A stretch of DNA of 64,000 nucleotides from positions 12,033,001 through 12,097,000 of the forward strand of contig OX387205.1 in assembly GCA_947561715.1 (NCBI GenBank). The letters run 5' to 3'. The notes under the pieces were generated by a model. It made no database searches. It had not been told where the DNA came from and saw nothing but the letters and a program-made list of their open reading frames with translations. The position numbers were made by a program, and so were the translations under genes. This DNA is from Ascidia mentula. Its lineage: Eukaryota; Chordata; Ascidiacea; Phlebobranchia; Ascidiidae. Positions 22,568-33,548 of the stretch are shown piece by piece (the stretch's first letter is position 1; each line of letters begins with the position of its first letter).

Positions 22568-23002
22568 TATTGTCACATTGGCACGTTTTTAGTTCTTTGC
22601 AATCTGTATTGCTTGAGCAAGGCTTTCTGCATTGTCGTCCAGCTGTGACTGCATCTCGCCTTGGCTCACATTCTTCTCTCTGGCCCAGAGCTGTTTTAAC
22701 AGCCAAGATTTCTTGTATACAAGAAATCATTTTTGATACATTGAATAGCAAGTTTAACTGGTAAAGGTTCAACGTTAATAGATAAACAGCCAAGACATAT
22801 CGTGAGTAGGGCACAACTATTGGTGGCGCAATACAAATATGTGTCTTATCACGTTGTATAAAGATCCAACACATAATATCGTTAACAACCACAGCAATAT
22901 AAACATGTTTTGCCTACCAATAAGTTACTACTTCAAGTAAAACAAAGCACCTACCGAAATGAAGCATGAAAAAAACAATAGAATAAAAAGAGCTAATCTC
23001 AT
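22509..23002 (-). CDS. Inverted mini-gene: signal peptide, CxC WAP-like domain, hydrophobic tail
   Basis: On the minus strand an ATG at 23002-23000 opens MRLALFILLFFSCFIS, a clear signal peptide, with donor-like GT sites at 22954 and 22950. A second exon begins at 22690 after a minus-strand acceptor (AAAACAG) and encodes C-x12-C-R-K-P-C-x5-C-x5-C-x-C-D, the same spacing as the WAP-like domains of X, Y and Z. Using the GTGCTT donor keeps phase 1 into the WAP exon; the better GTAGGT donor would not. The frame then crosses into sequence antisense to the truncated EGF exon and ends [19 protein letters not shown] followed by TAA (22509-22511). The last WAP cysteines are replaced by this hydrophobic tail, which could act as a membrane anchor. 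Expression is unproven. Confidence 0.5.
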
Positions 23003-23918
23003 TTTACTTTTAGCTGGAAGACGTATTTACTCATAATTAGGTAAAATCTGAATGAGTAACATTGAAACATTGCGCTATATTACTAATATGTGACAATTTA
23101 CGGCTGGTTAACGGAGCAAGTATTTAAAGTCGCGACATAAATTATCATGTTACGAAGCGAACAGTCATGTTACGAAGCGAACAAACACTCCGACCTTTGG
23201 AGGTTTGGAATCAAGAAGTTTTTCTTGTGCCAAATCATTTTGTCCTGCACCTGCAGCGCCGAATATCCTCCCATATAGCCATGTCTTCCTGTGAGGAAGT
23301 CCCAACCAATGTCGCCAAAGATCGAAACCAAAGTAACGCCAACCAGTCGCATCCCCTGAAATTTCCACCAGAAACTATTTGCCGATTACTTCCTGACCTT
23401 TTAGGCCCATTAAAAATGTCTCGTTGGTGTCGGGCCACAAGGGGAACGGTCTTCAGAAGCCTTTCTGTGGTCCCTGTAGCGAGGAACTCGAAGTACAGGA
23501 AGCGCATTTCAGTATGATTTGGGACACGCAAATTAATAAAGTCGGAGAAAAGTGCAAAAGCGCAGTTCACAATAGGCAAGGTCAAGTTCGCACAAGTTTG
23601 GCGATCAGCAATTAGTAGAAGGTCAGGAAAACGCCAAAGCAAGCTGTCGAAAATGCAATTCTTATTAAAACTTAATACAACAGGCACATTTCAAAACAGT
23701 AGATTTTATCATTTGTTAACATTTACCATTCGATAGTATTTCAGTTGATGTTATGCACAGGAAAAGGTCTTTCACGTAAAATATGTCGGTTTGACCTAAC
23801 TTCTGTTAAGGATGCACTTCTTCTGAGCATTTTTATAACCCTACATTTTGCATTTACTTCGAGATTTTAATGATAACGCAACAGCCAACATAGAAAAATC
23901 ACTGAACTGTCTGTCACC
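23003..23918. other. Divergent intergenic region before gene Y
   Basis: Lies between the minus-strand mini-gene and gene Y. At 23146-23182 an 18-20 base unit (CATGTTACGAAGCGAACA) is repeated in tandem. A GC-richer block at 23167-23690 has long open frames on both strands (up to 116 codons on plus and 150 on minus) that match no family I know; their overlap makes real coding uncertain. A short stretch at about 23700-23790 resembles 65-130 of the window. A TATA-like TTATAA occurs at 23833-23838, about 80 bases before the gene Y ATG. Confidence 0.4.
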
Positions 23919-26900
23919 ATGAAGACATGCTTTATTGCCCTAGCAGTGGTTTTATTCTTTGGTGGTGAGTGTAAACTTACGTTAATCTATTTGATTGATC
24001 TTCTTTTCGTTGTAAACTTGTATTATTCAAAAAATATTGCCACTGTTTATTACGCGTGAATCAATTAATGAATCAAATGCGAAGTAATGATTCTAACCCG
24101 GAAAAGAAATGAATCGGTGCAATTTATTCCAACGCAGTTTGAATACCTGTAGTATCGTATACGGTAACTGTTTGTTACGATAAGTTATGTAAAGATGTAA
24201 GATATGATTTGTGAAGTGCGATTTAGGGACGTCATAGGTTTGGACCAATTCAAAACACGAATTTAAGTGAAACTAATACTTACAGGACTTAACAATACTA
24301 TTTTTATGCTAATTTTTGGCTTGTTTTCAAATTTTTTGGGAGGACTACAGCGCCAATACTGCGTTGATATTTCGTTGAATCTTTAGAAATATTCTTGCCA
24401 ACCCTTTTTACATTTGTGAATATTTCACAGCCGCGAATTGCACAAGACTGTGCTCCAACGGAAAGTTCAAATGTCCTGATGGCCTATGTCTGGGTTTCAA
24501 CAGGGTGTGTGATGGCATAGGAGATTGTGACAACGACGAAGACGAGGGCTATGAATTAGCAAGATGTGGTAAAAACGACTTTAATGTTACTATTGTTTGT
24601 AACCAATTGCTTTTACCAACCAGTAATCAAAACAAATTAATCCATCTTTAAATTTTTAGATAAAAAGTATTTTCAATTCCGCAAGTTACAATGCAAAATT
24701 TAGCTTTACCGAAAGGGAAAAGTGTACATTCTTTGGTGTCATATCCCTGCGGGATCAGTAAGGAAGCTTTAAGAAATAGGAATATTCTAATTACCAAATG
24801 AAACAAGCTTTTATAGCAATATCAGGATGATATATTTTTTTTCAATTCATAACGAAGACCGCAGTTCAACATGTGTAGAAAATTAAAGGGAAACTTTTAA
24901 AAACGTCCTCAATGCAATAATGACATACTTGTATACCAGATACACGCACACCTCAAAAGAAACGCTCGAAGCCGCAAGCATTACTCTTGCTTCTGCAACA
25001 AGTGTAATGCTTGCGGCTTCGAGCGTGAGCAATCATTGCAACGGCGTTTGTGCAAATGCAAGCTTTTCTCGTTCTGCCACTTTTGTTGCAGTTTCTGTAA
25101 AAGGCAGCGCATTTAATTCTATAAACAAGATGACAGGGGAAGAACAAAGCAACAAATTTAGTTTATCGTATTAGCACATTCCATAGAGCAACAGAGAAAT
25201 TGATTGACTGCAAATTTGCTATTAGAAAAGCATACATTATATGTGCAACCATTACTACTCCAGTACATCATCTAAGACCAAGCCTCTCTCGACCATGGAG
25301 CTGACTGGAGATTCTGCTGTCTCAATTTTTCGTCCACTCCTTTCATCTTATTTTTTTAAACAAAGGTTCATGTCCAGACAGGAACGAGCTTTTGGTAAAT
25401 TACCGATGCCGAAAAGGCTGTACCCGTGACTCGCAGTGCAGAGGATTGAAGCGGTGCCGTTGTGACGGCAACTGTGGGATGTCCTGCTTTAATCCAAGTG
25501 AGCTTATTGTACAATCTTACTGCTATTAATTATGATACTAATTATAAAACAAAACAATTTAGTTAAGGGCAGAGCCAACGTGCCTTCATTATACTTGAAA
25601 GCTTAACTTGAACTTACAACAAGAACAAAACCATAAAACTAATTGTTGCAAAACGAGTTGTTCGTTTGCGCTGTGGCGTTTGCCCAAGAAGGTGGAAAAA
25701 GGCGTGCTGTTGACACATTGTATTAAAAACCTTTTATTAATTGTAATAAATCTACTTTAGTCATCCCATTGCTCCCTCCTCAACAGAGCGTACTGTCTAT
25801 AGCCTTACCCAGTACAAGAACCAAGGACGAAAACATAAATTTCTGCTTCTGTCCCTGGCAAGAATCTTGTTAAAATTTACTTCAATGTAATTTATAGTTG
25901 GGAGTTGCGACGATCCTCCGCCAGCGGCCAATGGCAGCATAGGACACAACGTACTTCGTTTTGAAAACCATTCCGTGCATGAAGTGAGCTCCGGATTCAT
26001 ATACGGCGACATTGTCAACTATCGTTGTCCTGCGGGAATGGTCGCAATCGGCCCGCAAATCACTTGTACTTCCCGCAGGCGTTGGACTTCGGGCAATGTA
26101 TATTGCGCAGGTAAAGCACGGGGAAGGAAATAGTTGTTTTTTTATGTTTTCCATCTAAATGTTTCTTTTTAAACTTTGACTTGTGACGTCAATCAAAGGT
26201 GCATGCGCGATGGCCCATGCAGAAGGTCGTGCGTCAATCCAAGTAAGCTGTAAATTTCCCTTGCCAAAATTGCTTGTATTAGGATTTCTTATTGCGAACT
26301 TCGGATTTCACAAACAAATCAATTGGTACCTTTCGGCACCAAAGAGCATTCGCTGCATTGGGTCCATGGCTTCCAATAATCCACAAAAACAACTCATTCT
26401 GTCCTAGAAACATTCATTGCCTTCTCGCTTTGTGATTATAATTTTTGTGAACTAATTTATACCCGTACCATGTTTGTTATATCACCATACCCACGCATGG
26501 CCAAACGGACCTTGCCTATATGCCTGGATTTTCTCACGAAAGGTAATGTTCAACGCACGTGGCCATGCCATAATACACCTGGTGAAACCCAATGATTTGC
26601 CGTGGCAAGTACTGGTATAAACTATTCCACATCTGGTTTAATACTGCATTATCCACTGTTCATATCTGAATTATCCAGTGCCCATCCCTATTTTACGCGT
26701 GTGTCCCTGGTCCAAAGAAGTGATAACCTCAACACACAAAACATACAATTTTGTCTGACCAAAAGTGGTGCATCTTCCTTGTCTTTGTCATTGGTGTTGG
26801 ATAAAGGACAAACAAAAAATAAAAAAATAGGTAAGGTCAACAAATACAACAACACTTCGTACAGAGCTCCGTTATATAATCAGTGTGCTTTCACTTTCAC

Positions 26901-29900
26901 CCCCCTTTCAATAATTAAACTTACATTATTCACCAAAGGCAACGATTATAAAAGATTTTAAACTAAACTGACGATATAGCAATCGAAAACCACGAGGCAA
27001 TTTTCACGCATCGTTGAACACAAAAATCTCATGCGCAGCATTTTCACGGGATGCAACGAGCGCAATCAAGGAGTTGCGTAACCTTGCCAGGAGGAATGAA
27101 AATATTTTTGAAATTGAGAATTATTACAAGCTCAACCATTTATTAGATAAAGTTGTCAACTTCACAACAGGTGCCTCGTTGTTTCTATGACATTCAATCA
27201 AATAATTTTCAGACACCAATTTCACTGTCTTTTTGCATGTTTTGAATTTTTGAACCGAACAAATTAGTTCCAAACATAGTTCGTGTAGATTCCCAAACCA
27301 AAATTGATTATTTCTTTGCGTTATTGTTGTGATTTCTATGTTTGACGCAACACTGATATCAAAGGCTGCGCAGTAGCTCTGCGTGTGCAGAACGCGTGGT
27401 TAGGTTTGCCTGTACTTTTGTTGCCAGTTTTTTGTCATGTGCTTTAACCTGATTCTACTTGAATAAGGATTATATTTGAATAAGGCGTGGGTAGTGTTTA
27501 CGTCTGATAACTGTGTTTATCTCTGAAAACCGTGTGACCGGCATCTGATTGATGCAGCTTGTGAATGTGATTTCGCAACGGGCAGCCTGTGCCTGCTAAT
27601 AGATCGGTCGCGAAACAGTTTGGTGAGTGTACTAGAATGTTTGCAAACCGTATGTACAATTGTGTTTCTTTTTGTTTATAGAGACCGTTCCTGTTCTGGC
27701 GCGTTGATGTTGTGCCTGTCATTTCTGTTGTATTGAATACAAGTGTCTGTTGTGTTCTGCGGGCTTGGCCACTACATAGGAGAATTTAGGACGCGTGTTT
27801 AACACATTTGGGCTAAAGACCAAAGCTACTGTATAGCGTGTGACGCTGCAAAAGCACGTTACAGTTCGGTTTAGGCAAGCTATATCCCAATTTTGTGTGT
27901 GACAACTAAGTGTGTGACAATATTAAAAATACCAGGAGCGCATTGAGATTAAACATTCTTTCTTATTTAGCAGACTTAGGAACTTGCGGACAGGCCGGAC
28001 CAGAAAGCATCTACAAAAGAACGCGTTATAGAAGAGTGGTTGGAGGAAAAGCAGTCAGTCACACTTGGCCTTGGCAAGCAGTAATTATGGATAACTCAAG
28101 AAGTTTAGATATATACGATGTAAGAAACCTGTAAAAAATGTATTTAAAGCATTGGTAAAGTGATAACTAGGACTAAAGCATTGGTATTTCGGTTTTTAGT
28201 CTCATTCAAACCATGAATGACATGGTCCTACCGCAAGATAGCATTTTTCGCCGTGAAAGGACTATGTACTTGTATAGTTAATCTCAAGAATTGGGTTGTG
28301 TACAAATATTCGAGTGCTTCAGGAGTAACCAGAAATATATGGATGTGGTTCGACAAACTTTAACAAGTTTCGTGGTGGAACAATACGCCGACCGGCACTT
28401 TTAAGCATTGTAAGCTCGGTTCTAAACTATGGTGGCGTGAATAAAAACGACAGCTGAACTATTGTTTGTGCACCACTTAACCCTGGGACACACGAAACGT
28501 CGAAGAAACGGTCGCCCCGTTCTTATGACTAAAAGGAAATGAATTACCAACAACTTGTTATAACGCAAAAATTTAACTGTTTGTAGTGCTTTAATAAAAT
28601 ATTCGGAGGAGGATCCCTGATTAATCAACAGTGGGTACTCACAGCAGCTAGCATCTTCGACAACTACCGTGATCAGAGTCTAATAGAGAACCAAATTGTG
28701 GTTGCAGTGGGTACGGATGTTCGCAATACTTTTTAATAGTCATCAAAAAAACGGTGGTGAGAAATCCATACACGGGGGTAAGAACAAAAGGATATCCTTG
28801 CACGAATCACCATCCTGTTGTTTTTGCTTACACGCCCCCCCTAACGTCCTGTGCAATCTATCGCAATCGGGCCCATGCCATTTTATTTATTGTGTTTATT
28901 TTTCATCCGCGTAGTAGATGTTTACTAAAAAAAACACAAATGATTCGATTTCTTTTGAAACTTTTTATTTTTTTTATTAAAGATTTGAAGATTCGAACTA
29001 CGTCTATAAGAAATACCCTTTTATCGTCTTTTTTTAAAACACTATCATCTCCACACTCTCTACATTTTATGGGATTAGTAAAAGCGAAGTATAGGCCGAC
29101 CCTCACTTTTCTATTATATTTGTCGAATACGCACCTTTGCAGAAGTAGACTGTAGTATTATGCAGGTCAATGAATATTACGGCACTTTCGCTTGTAGATT
29201 TTGTGAATAAAATTGTTTTTATTGTAAGTGGTATCAAGTAACTCTCTATATGAAGTAACAATAGTAATTCTACGTTCTCGCCAACTATGGCATTTCTATA
29301 TTTTAGGTCTTTTCAAAAGGCCAAGACCAGGCAGCAGTTTAAACCCGGTCGTAGAAGTTTTCCAGCCAAGAAGAATTTATCTTCATCCCCAATTCGATCG
29401 AAATGACGTATCAACGAGATTTCAACCCAGAACCAAATTCGATTATGACGTTGCTCTGGTAGGTTTGGTTGAAAATATGTATAACCACAACGTTAACACG
29501 ACCTTATGTTTTGAATCAAGCACTCACGCTAACATGTTTTCAATATGGAAGTGAACACATTCCTGTATCGACTTAGTGAAGACTTAGATAGTGCTGCAAA
29601 GGCACGATTTTAATTTATGATCGTTATTTGACGCTAACAACTGTTAATTGTATTTACAATATTAATACCGTTACACAAGTCTTTTACTACATAAAGTAGC
29701 AAATCAGTGATGAAGAAAAACTATCCTTATTAACAGTAAATGAATGTTAAGCGTTAAATCTATGATTACACATTCAAATGATCGCCATAACCTGTTACAC
29801 TGCTGTACTTTAGCTATAGCAATGCTGTACTTTAGCTGTAGCAATGCTGTACTTTCGCTACTACAATGCTGTACATTTTTTTCAGATTCGAGTCGGCATT

Positions 29901-31212
29901 GCAGTTCATCCAAAACCTGACGGGCCTAGCTTTTTTTTTCCAACAACCAATAGAAGGCGACGAGCCAAATTCAACGGGACGATTCCCCTTTCTCCGTACG
30001 TACGTCCTGTTTGTCTTCCCTGCAGTAATTCGTGCTTGACAAACGAGAATGTTTTGGACGAGAATGGAAACAGAATCATTGACGACACCGATTCGGATGA
30101 GGTTGTTTGTCAAAAAAAAGGTATCGTACGCTCAACGATTGTTATTATTTCATATAAGTTTGGTGGTTGGTTCATGCTAATCTTATCGCAAACATAGAAG
30201 AATAGAAACGTGCAACAATGAGTCCTGTCATGAATGCACTTTTACATACTGGGTGTGTTTGCTAATAAGTTCAAGAGTTGACCATGATGTGGAGAATCAT
30301 GTGTAAAATTATGCTCAGGACGCTGGTTGACGGATCGGAATGTTGAGGAATCCAGAGCGACTGTCGTTTTATCCGGCTTCGGCCGTTCTGACACAACCGT
30401 AAGGAGGAACTTCCCGTATGACTTACAAGAAGCGCAACTACAGTTGAAGCCAGAGAGAATGTTAGTTACCAAGAAGCATACAACAAGCTTAGCACATTGG
30501 AAAACTAAAAGCATTATGAAATAATAAAGCATGGTCTGTTTAACTTAATTGTTGGGAGCAATACCTATATACCCTGTTGGTTTTATGGGAAATGCTCTTT
30601 TCGCCAGATGTCGTCAAGGATTGGATTTTTTCTTGCAAGAAGATGGCATTCGCATTCCCTTTGCAGATAGACTATTCTGCGTTGGATCACCGCCAAATAA
30701 GGCTGGGAATATTGCTGATGCTTGTCAAGGCGACAGCGGCGGTCCACTAATTAGAAAGGTAACGACGTTGTAACGAATATATAAAACCAGATCATCGTGC
30801 AATGTTTTTCAACAAAAATGCCAAAAACTGCTAATGCTTTGCGATAAACTTAGTGTGTTTATTCAAGCATAAAGGACTAGTAGTGGTTACATCGGCGTTA
30901 AATTGCTAAAAACCTGATCGCACACCGGTAAGTAATTCAGGCATATAGATTTACATAATACTTCTTAAGGCAATAAAGAAATTTTAAGAAATATTACAGC
31001 AAAAAAAACAAAAAAACAATTCTCATGTGTTAATTCAGTACCGAGACGAAACCACCGACAAAATATGCTGGATACAAATAGGAATCCTCAGCTTTGGGGT
31101 GGGATGTGCACGCAGGTCTACTATTGAAGACAACTTTGTCTATCCTGGTTACTACACAGATGTTTCCCAAGTTCAAGGATGGATAGATGGGAAGATAAAT
31201 AGCGTCCCATGA
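23919..31212 (+). CDS. Gene Y: secreted LDLa-WAP-like-CCP-trypsin-like pseudoprotease
   Basis: Eleven exons splice to 550 codons plus stop: signal peptide 23919-23964 (MKTCFIALAVVLFFG), LDLa 24431-24568, WAP-like 25366-25497, CCP 25898-26110, protease 27974-28119, 28587-28710, 29307-29458, 29886-30120, 30319-30460, 30608-30758, 31039-31212. Approximate residues: LDLa 16-61, WAP-like 62-105, CCP 106-176, activation R197|V198VGG. The catalytic His position (247) is Ser (TAAS); Asp314 (YDVAL) and Ser486 (GDSGGP) are intact, with Asp480 at the S1-pocket position. The LDLa carries CDGIGDCDNDEDE. The intact frame over all exons argues that the protein is still under selection despite loss of the general base. 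The gene lost the second WAP-like exon that X keeps. Confidence 0.85.
26181..26242 (+). pseudogene. Truncated second WAP-like exon in gene Y
   Basis: Corresponds to the 3' half of exon 8774-8911 in gene X. A deletion of about 265 bases removed the acceptor and the first half of the domain. One of the two CxC cysteines has become Arg (C-M-R), and a second Gly is changed to Arg. Splicing from CCP (26110) directly to the protease exon (27974) keeps phase 1. Confidence 0.75.
29797..29880 (+). repeat. Short minisatellite before a protease exon of Y
   Basis: Imperfect ~22-bp units around GCTGTACTTTAGCTATAGCA, equivalent to 12906-12985 in gene X, ending next to the acceptor of exon 29886. Confidence 0.65.
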
Positions 31213-31380
31213 TATGCTTAATTTAATACGCTTTGTAGATACCCAAGTTCATTAATTTTTTATAATGTTGCTGCTGTAGTCGCACTGGTTGAGTAGTCCT
31301 TTTGGTGTCACTTCTGTTTGTGCTTAAAAACTCTGTCGTAAATAAACTCTGTCGTATTCCGAACTATATCGGGTTAAGAC

Positions 31381-32136
31381 TAGGGATGTGCCAAATGGAC
31401 AAAGATTCGGGTTCGGGCGAATCCGAATAATTAGAAACATTATTCGTGCAAACCCGAATATATTCGCATGTAAGTGTGACTTCAATAATAGTTGGTCGCT
31501 TGCATCACGTGCGGAAGTATGTTGCTTCACCAACTATTGTTTTGATATCATACGACAAATAAATTGCGTACAGTTGATTTCTGCAAAGTTTATTACACTT
31601 TTGGAAACCAACAACCGAGTCTATACTGTTCCTCAGACGAACAGTGGCCTTTACCGCTAGTGTTTAGGAAAAACGATACTTTGATTGACATAACGTAATA
31701 AAGCCGTTATGTCATGATTGACCAAATATAATGTTGAACAATACAAGACTTCCGTTTTTTTGTTTTCAAATGCGCTTCTGTATTTTGGTGACGAAAACCC
31801 GTGCTACGAGCAGCGCCCAGAACTATAATACGATGTTAGACCACCGGGATTTTGCTAAAATCGCAACGGTATTTTCGTCACGTTTTGTTCAATCGTGGTG
31901 ATAAACCAATAGCAAAAACGACTACACCAGTTCTCGTAGCGTTATAAGCAGTGTGCTACCGTTATTGGTCATGCGAAAAAGACAAAAACTTTGGCGGTTG
32001 TATCACACAACCATATTATGCTTTAATAAATATTCGCATACGAATCTTGCGCAATATTCGGGTTAGCACGAATATGAAATCTGTGCTAATATTCGGCGAA
32101 TCTATTTGGGTTCGGGTTCGCCTTGGCACATCCCTA
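31381..32136. mobile_element. Non-autonomous hAT-type element in the gene Y 3' UTR
   Basis: A 756-bp insertion with perfect 14-bp terminal inverted repeats TAGGGATGTGCCAA and an 8-bp target duplication GTTAAGAC (31373-31380 and 32137-32144). The paralogous site near 14,465 in the X 3' flank is empty with one GTTAAGAC. Subterminal repeats are rich in CGAATA and GGGTTCG. The 8-bp duplication and the TAGGGATGTGCC-type terminus are hAT hallmarks. No transposase ORF is present. It lies between the gene Y stop (31212) and the AATAAA at 32300. Confidence 0.88.
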
Positions 32137-32299
32137 GTTAAGACCAAGTAAACACCTTGAAAATGGGTATGAGTTTCACCCACATGAACAAGCCGATCAC
32201 ACTTAGTCCAACGTGGTAAAACGTTTCCTCACAATCTCCCACAGCTAAAACTTAACCCCTGTATATTTTGTTTCGGGTATTGTGAATTAAAGCGACGGA

Positions 32300-32305
32300 A
32301 ATAAA
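32300..32305 (+). terminator. Polyadenylation signal AATAAA, gene Y
   Basis: Same context as the hexamer at 14628 in gene X. With the hAT insertion the 3' UTR would be about 1.1 kb instead of about 0.3 kb. Confidence 0.45.
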
Positions 32306-33374
32306 GTACCATGTGGCATTGTAACAATTTAGTTTGAAACTGTTAATAAGTGGACATAGGAATTCACTGGTTAAGCTTTTTCTCCGCTGTTTTCACCATC
32401 AACAAGGGTCGTCTGTAAACTAAACCTATTACTTTCCGGTTTGTCTTTTGTTGTGTTATAGGGTGTAAAACTATAATTCCTTTTAGTGCTAGGATATTAT
32501 ACATACATATTTGAAAAAACGAATTCATGTCGAATAGCAGACCACTGAATCCAATTTTGAACGCTGCAACGCATTGTGTAAGATTGGATCGTAAAACGGT
32601 ATTGAAACCATGCAAAGCAAACTAGGTAACCGCAAGGTGGGGCTAAAGTGGAAGGAGGGAGACAGCGTATTGGAAGATCCGCAAATAAAATTTTAATTAA
32701 TTTAATCTTTTTGTTAGCAAGGTTCGGTTTTAATTAATACAAATTAGCGAAATTTCTACCCACCTTCGAAATGCTTTATGTACATGTGCAGTAACAGAGT
32801 GGCTGAACATAATATCGGCAATGTATACCTAGTTCGTGGCATTAGTTCAATATTTAAGCACAAATTATAGTCAATTTCGATTTCTTTTGAGGAAAAAAGA
32901 GCATTTCTTGTTTAGCAAATACAAAACCCTTGTCTTCGACACAAACAGAAAATCATGTATTTTGGTTGGTCATGGAAATATAATGTTTGGATAAGGTTGT
33001 TATGCTTGCTTGTAAACCAACTTTGTTTTAGCATCGATATATTAATGATAAATAGATCAGCACTCTCCGAAGTGGAATGTAAGATAGAAGGTTGAAGAAA
33101 AGGAAAAAAGGTATCGAAAATACAAGAAGATAAAGAATCTAGGACAGAAATCGACACAAAAACGACCTTTTTGTAGGTATCGTATATGTTATATTTACAA
33201 TCGTGCTGTCTACTACAGCATATAATAAATTGTAGTAAACTGCAAAAAGTGAAAATTTATTTTATGCAAACACACCGAAAATTCCCAACCTTGCAAATGT
33301 TGCATTAAAAAAATTAAAAAAATAGAAACAGTAAACACCACATAACTGATGCTGTTAACATTTAGGTATATTCA

Positions 33375-33548
33375 ATGAGGAGACTGCGCTTGAAAACGTT
33401 GCACTTTCTTGGCCTCATTTGTGTAAGCTTCTGTGCCCTCTGGCTGTTATACGCAACGATGCAAGTCTTCGGCTTCAAACAGGAATGTGGAACGCGCCGT
33501 AAATTGGGTCGACAGCACCCAGTGCAAGCGTTGTCACGTGACTTGATT
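33375..33548 (+). CDS. Candidate first exon of a type II membrane protein
   Basis: The ATG at 33375 opens a short basic segment (MRRLRLKT) followed by an uncharged stretch of about 25 residues (LHFLGLICVSFCALWLLYA), a classical signal-anchor as found in Golgi glycosyltransferases and sulfotransferases. The frame runs 58 codons to a donor GTAAGG at 33549. An exon-like stretch at 33959-34082 (acceptor ATACAG, donor GTAAGG) is open in the matching phase, but a third candidate near 34256 does not extend it cleanly. No catalytic domain was found, so the gene is unidentified. An intronless 81-codon ORF or chance are alternatives. Confidence 0.35.

Larger units (their letters stand above)
24690..32790. 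repeat. Segmental duplication, unit 2 copy (gene Y)
   Basis: Direct-orientation partner of 7106-15082. Divergence is uneven: exons of the WAP-CCP part and their flanks differ by several percent, while the large intron differs by well under one percent over the first kilobase. Confidence 0.85.
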
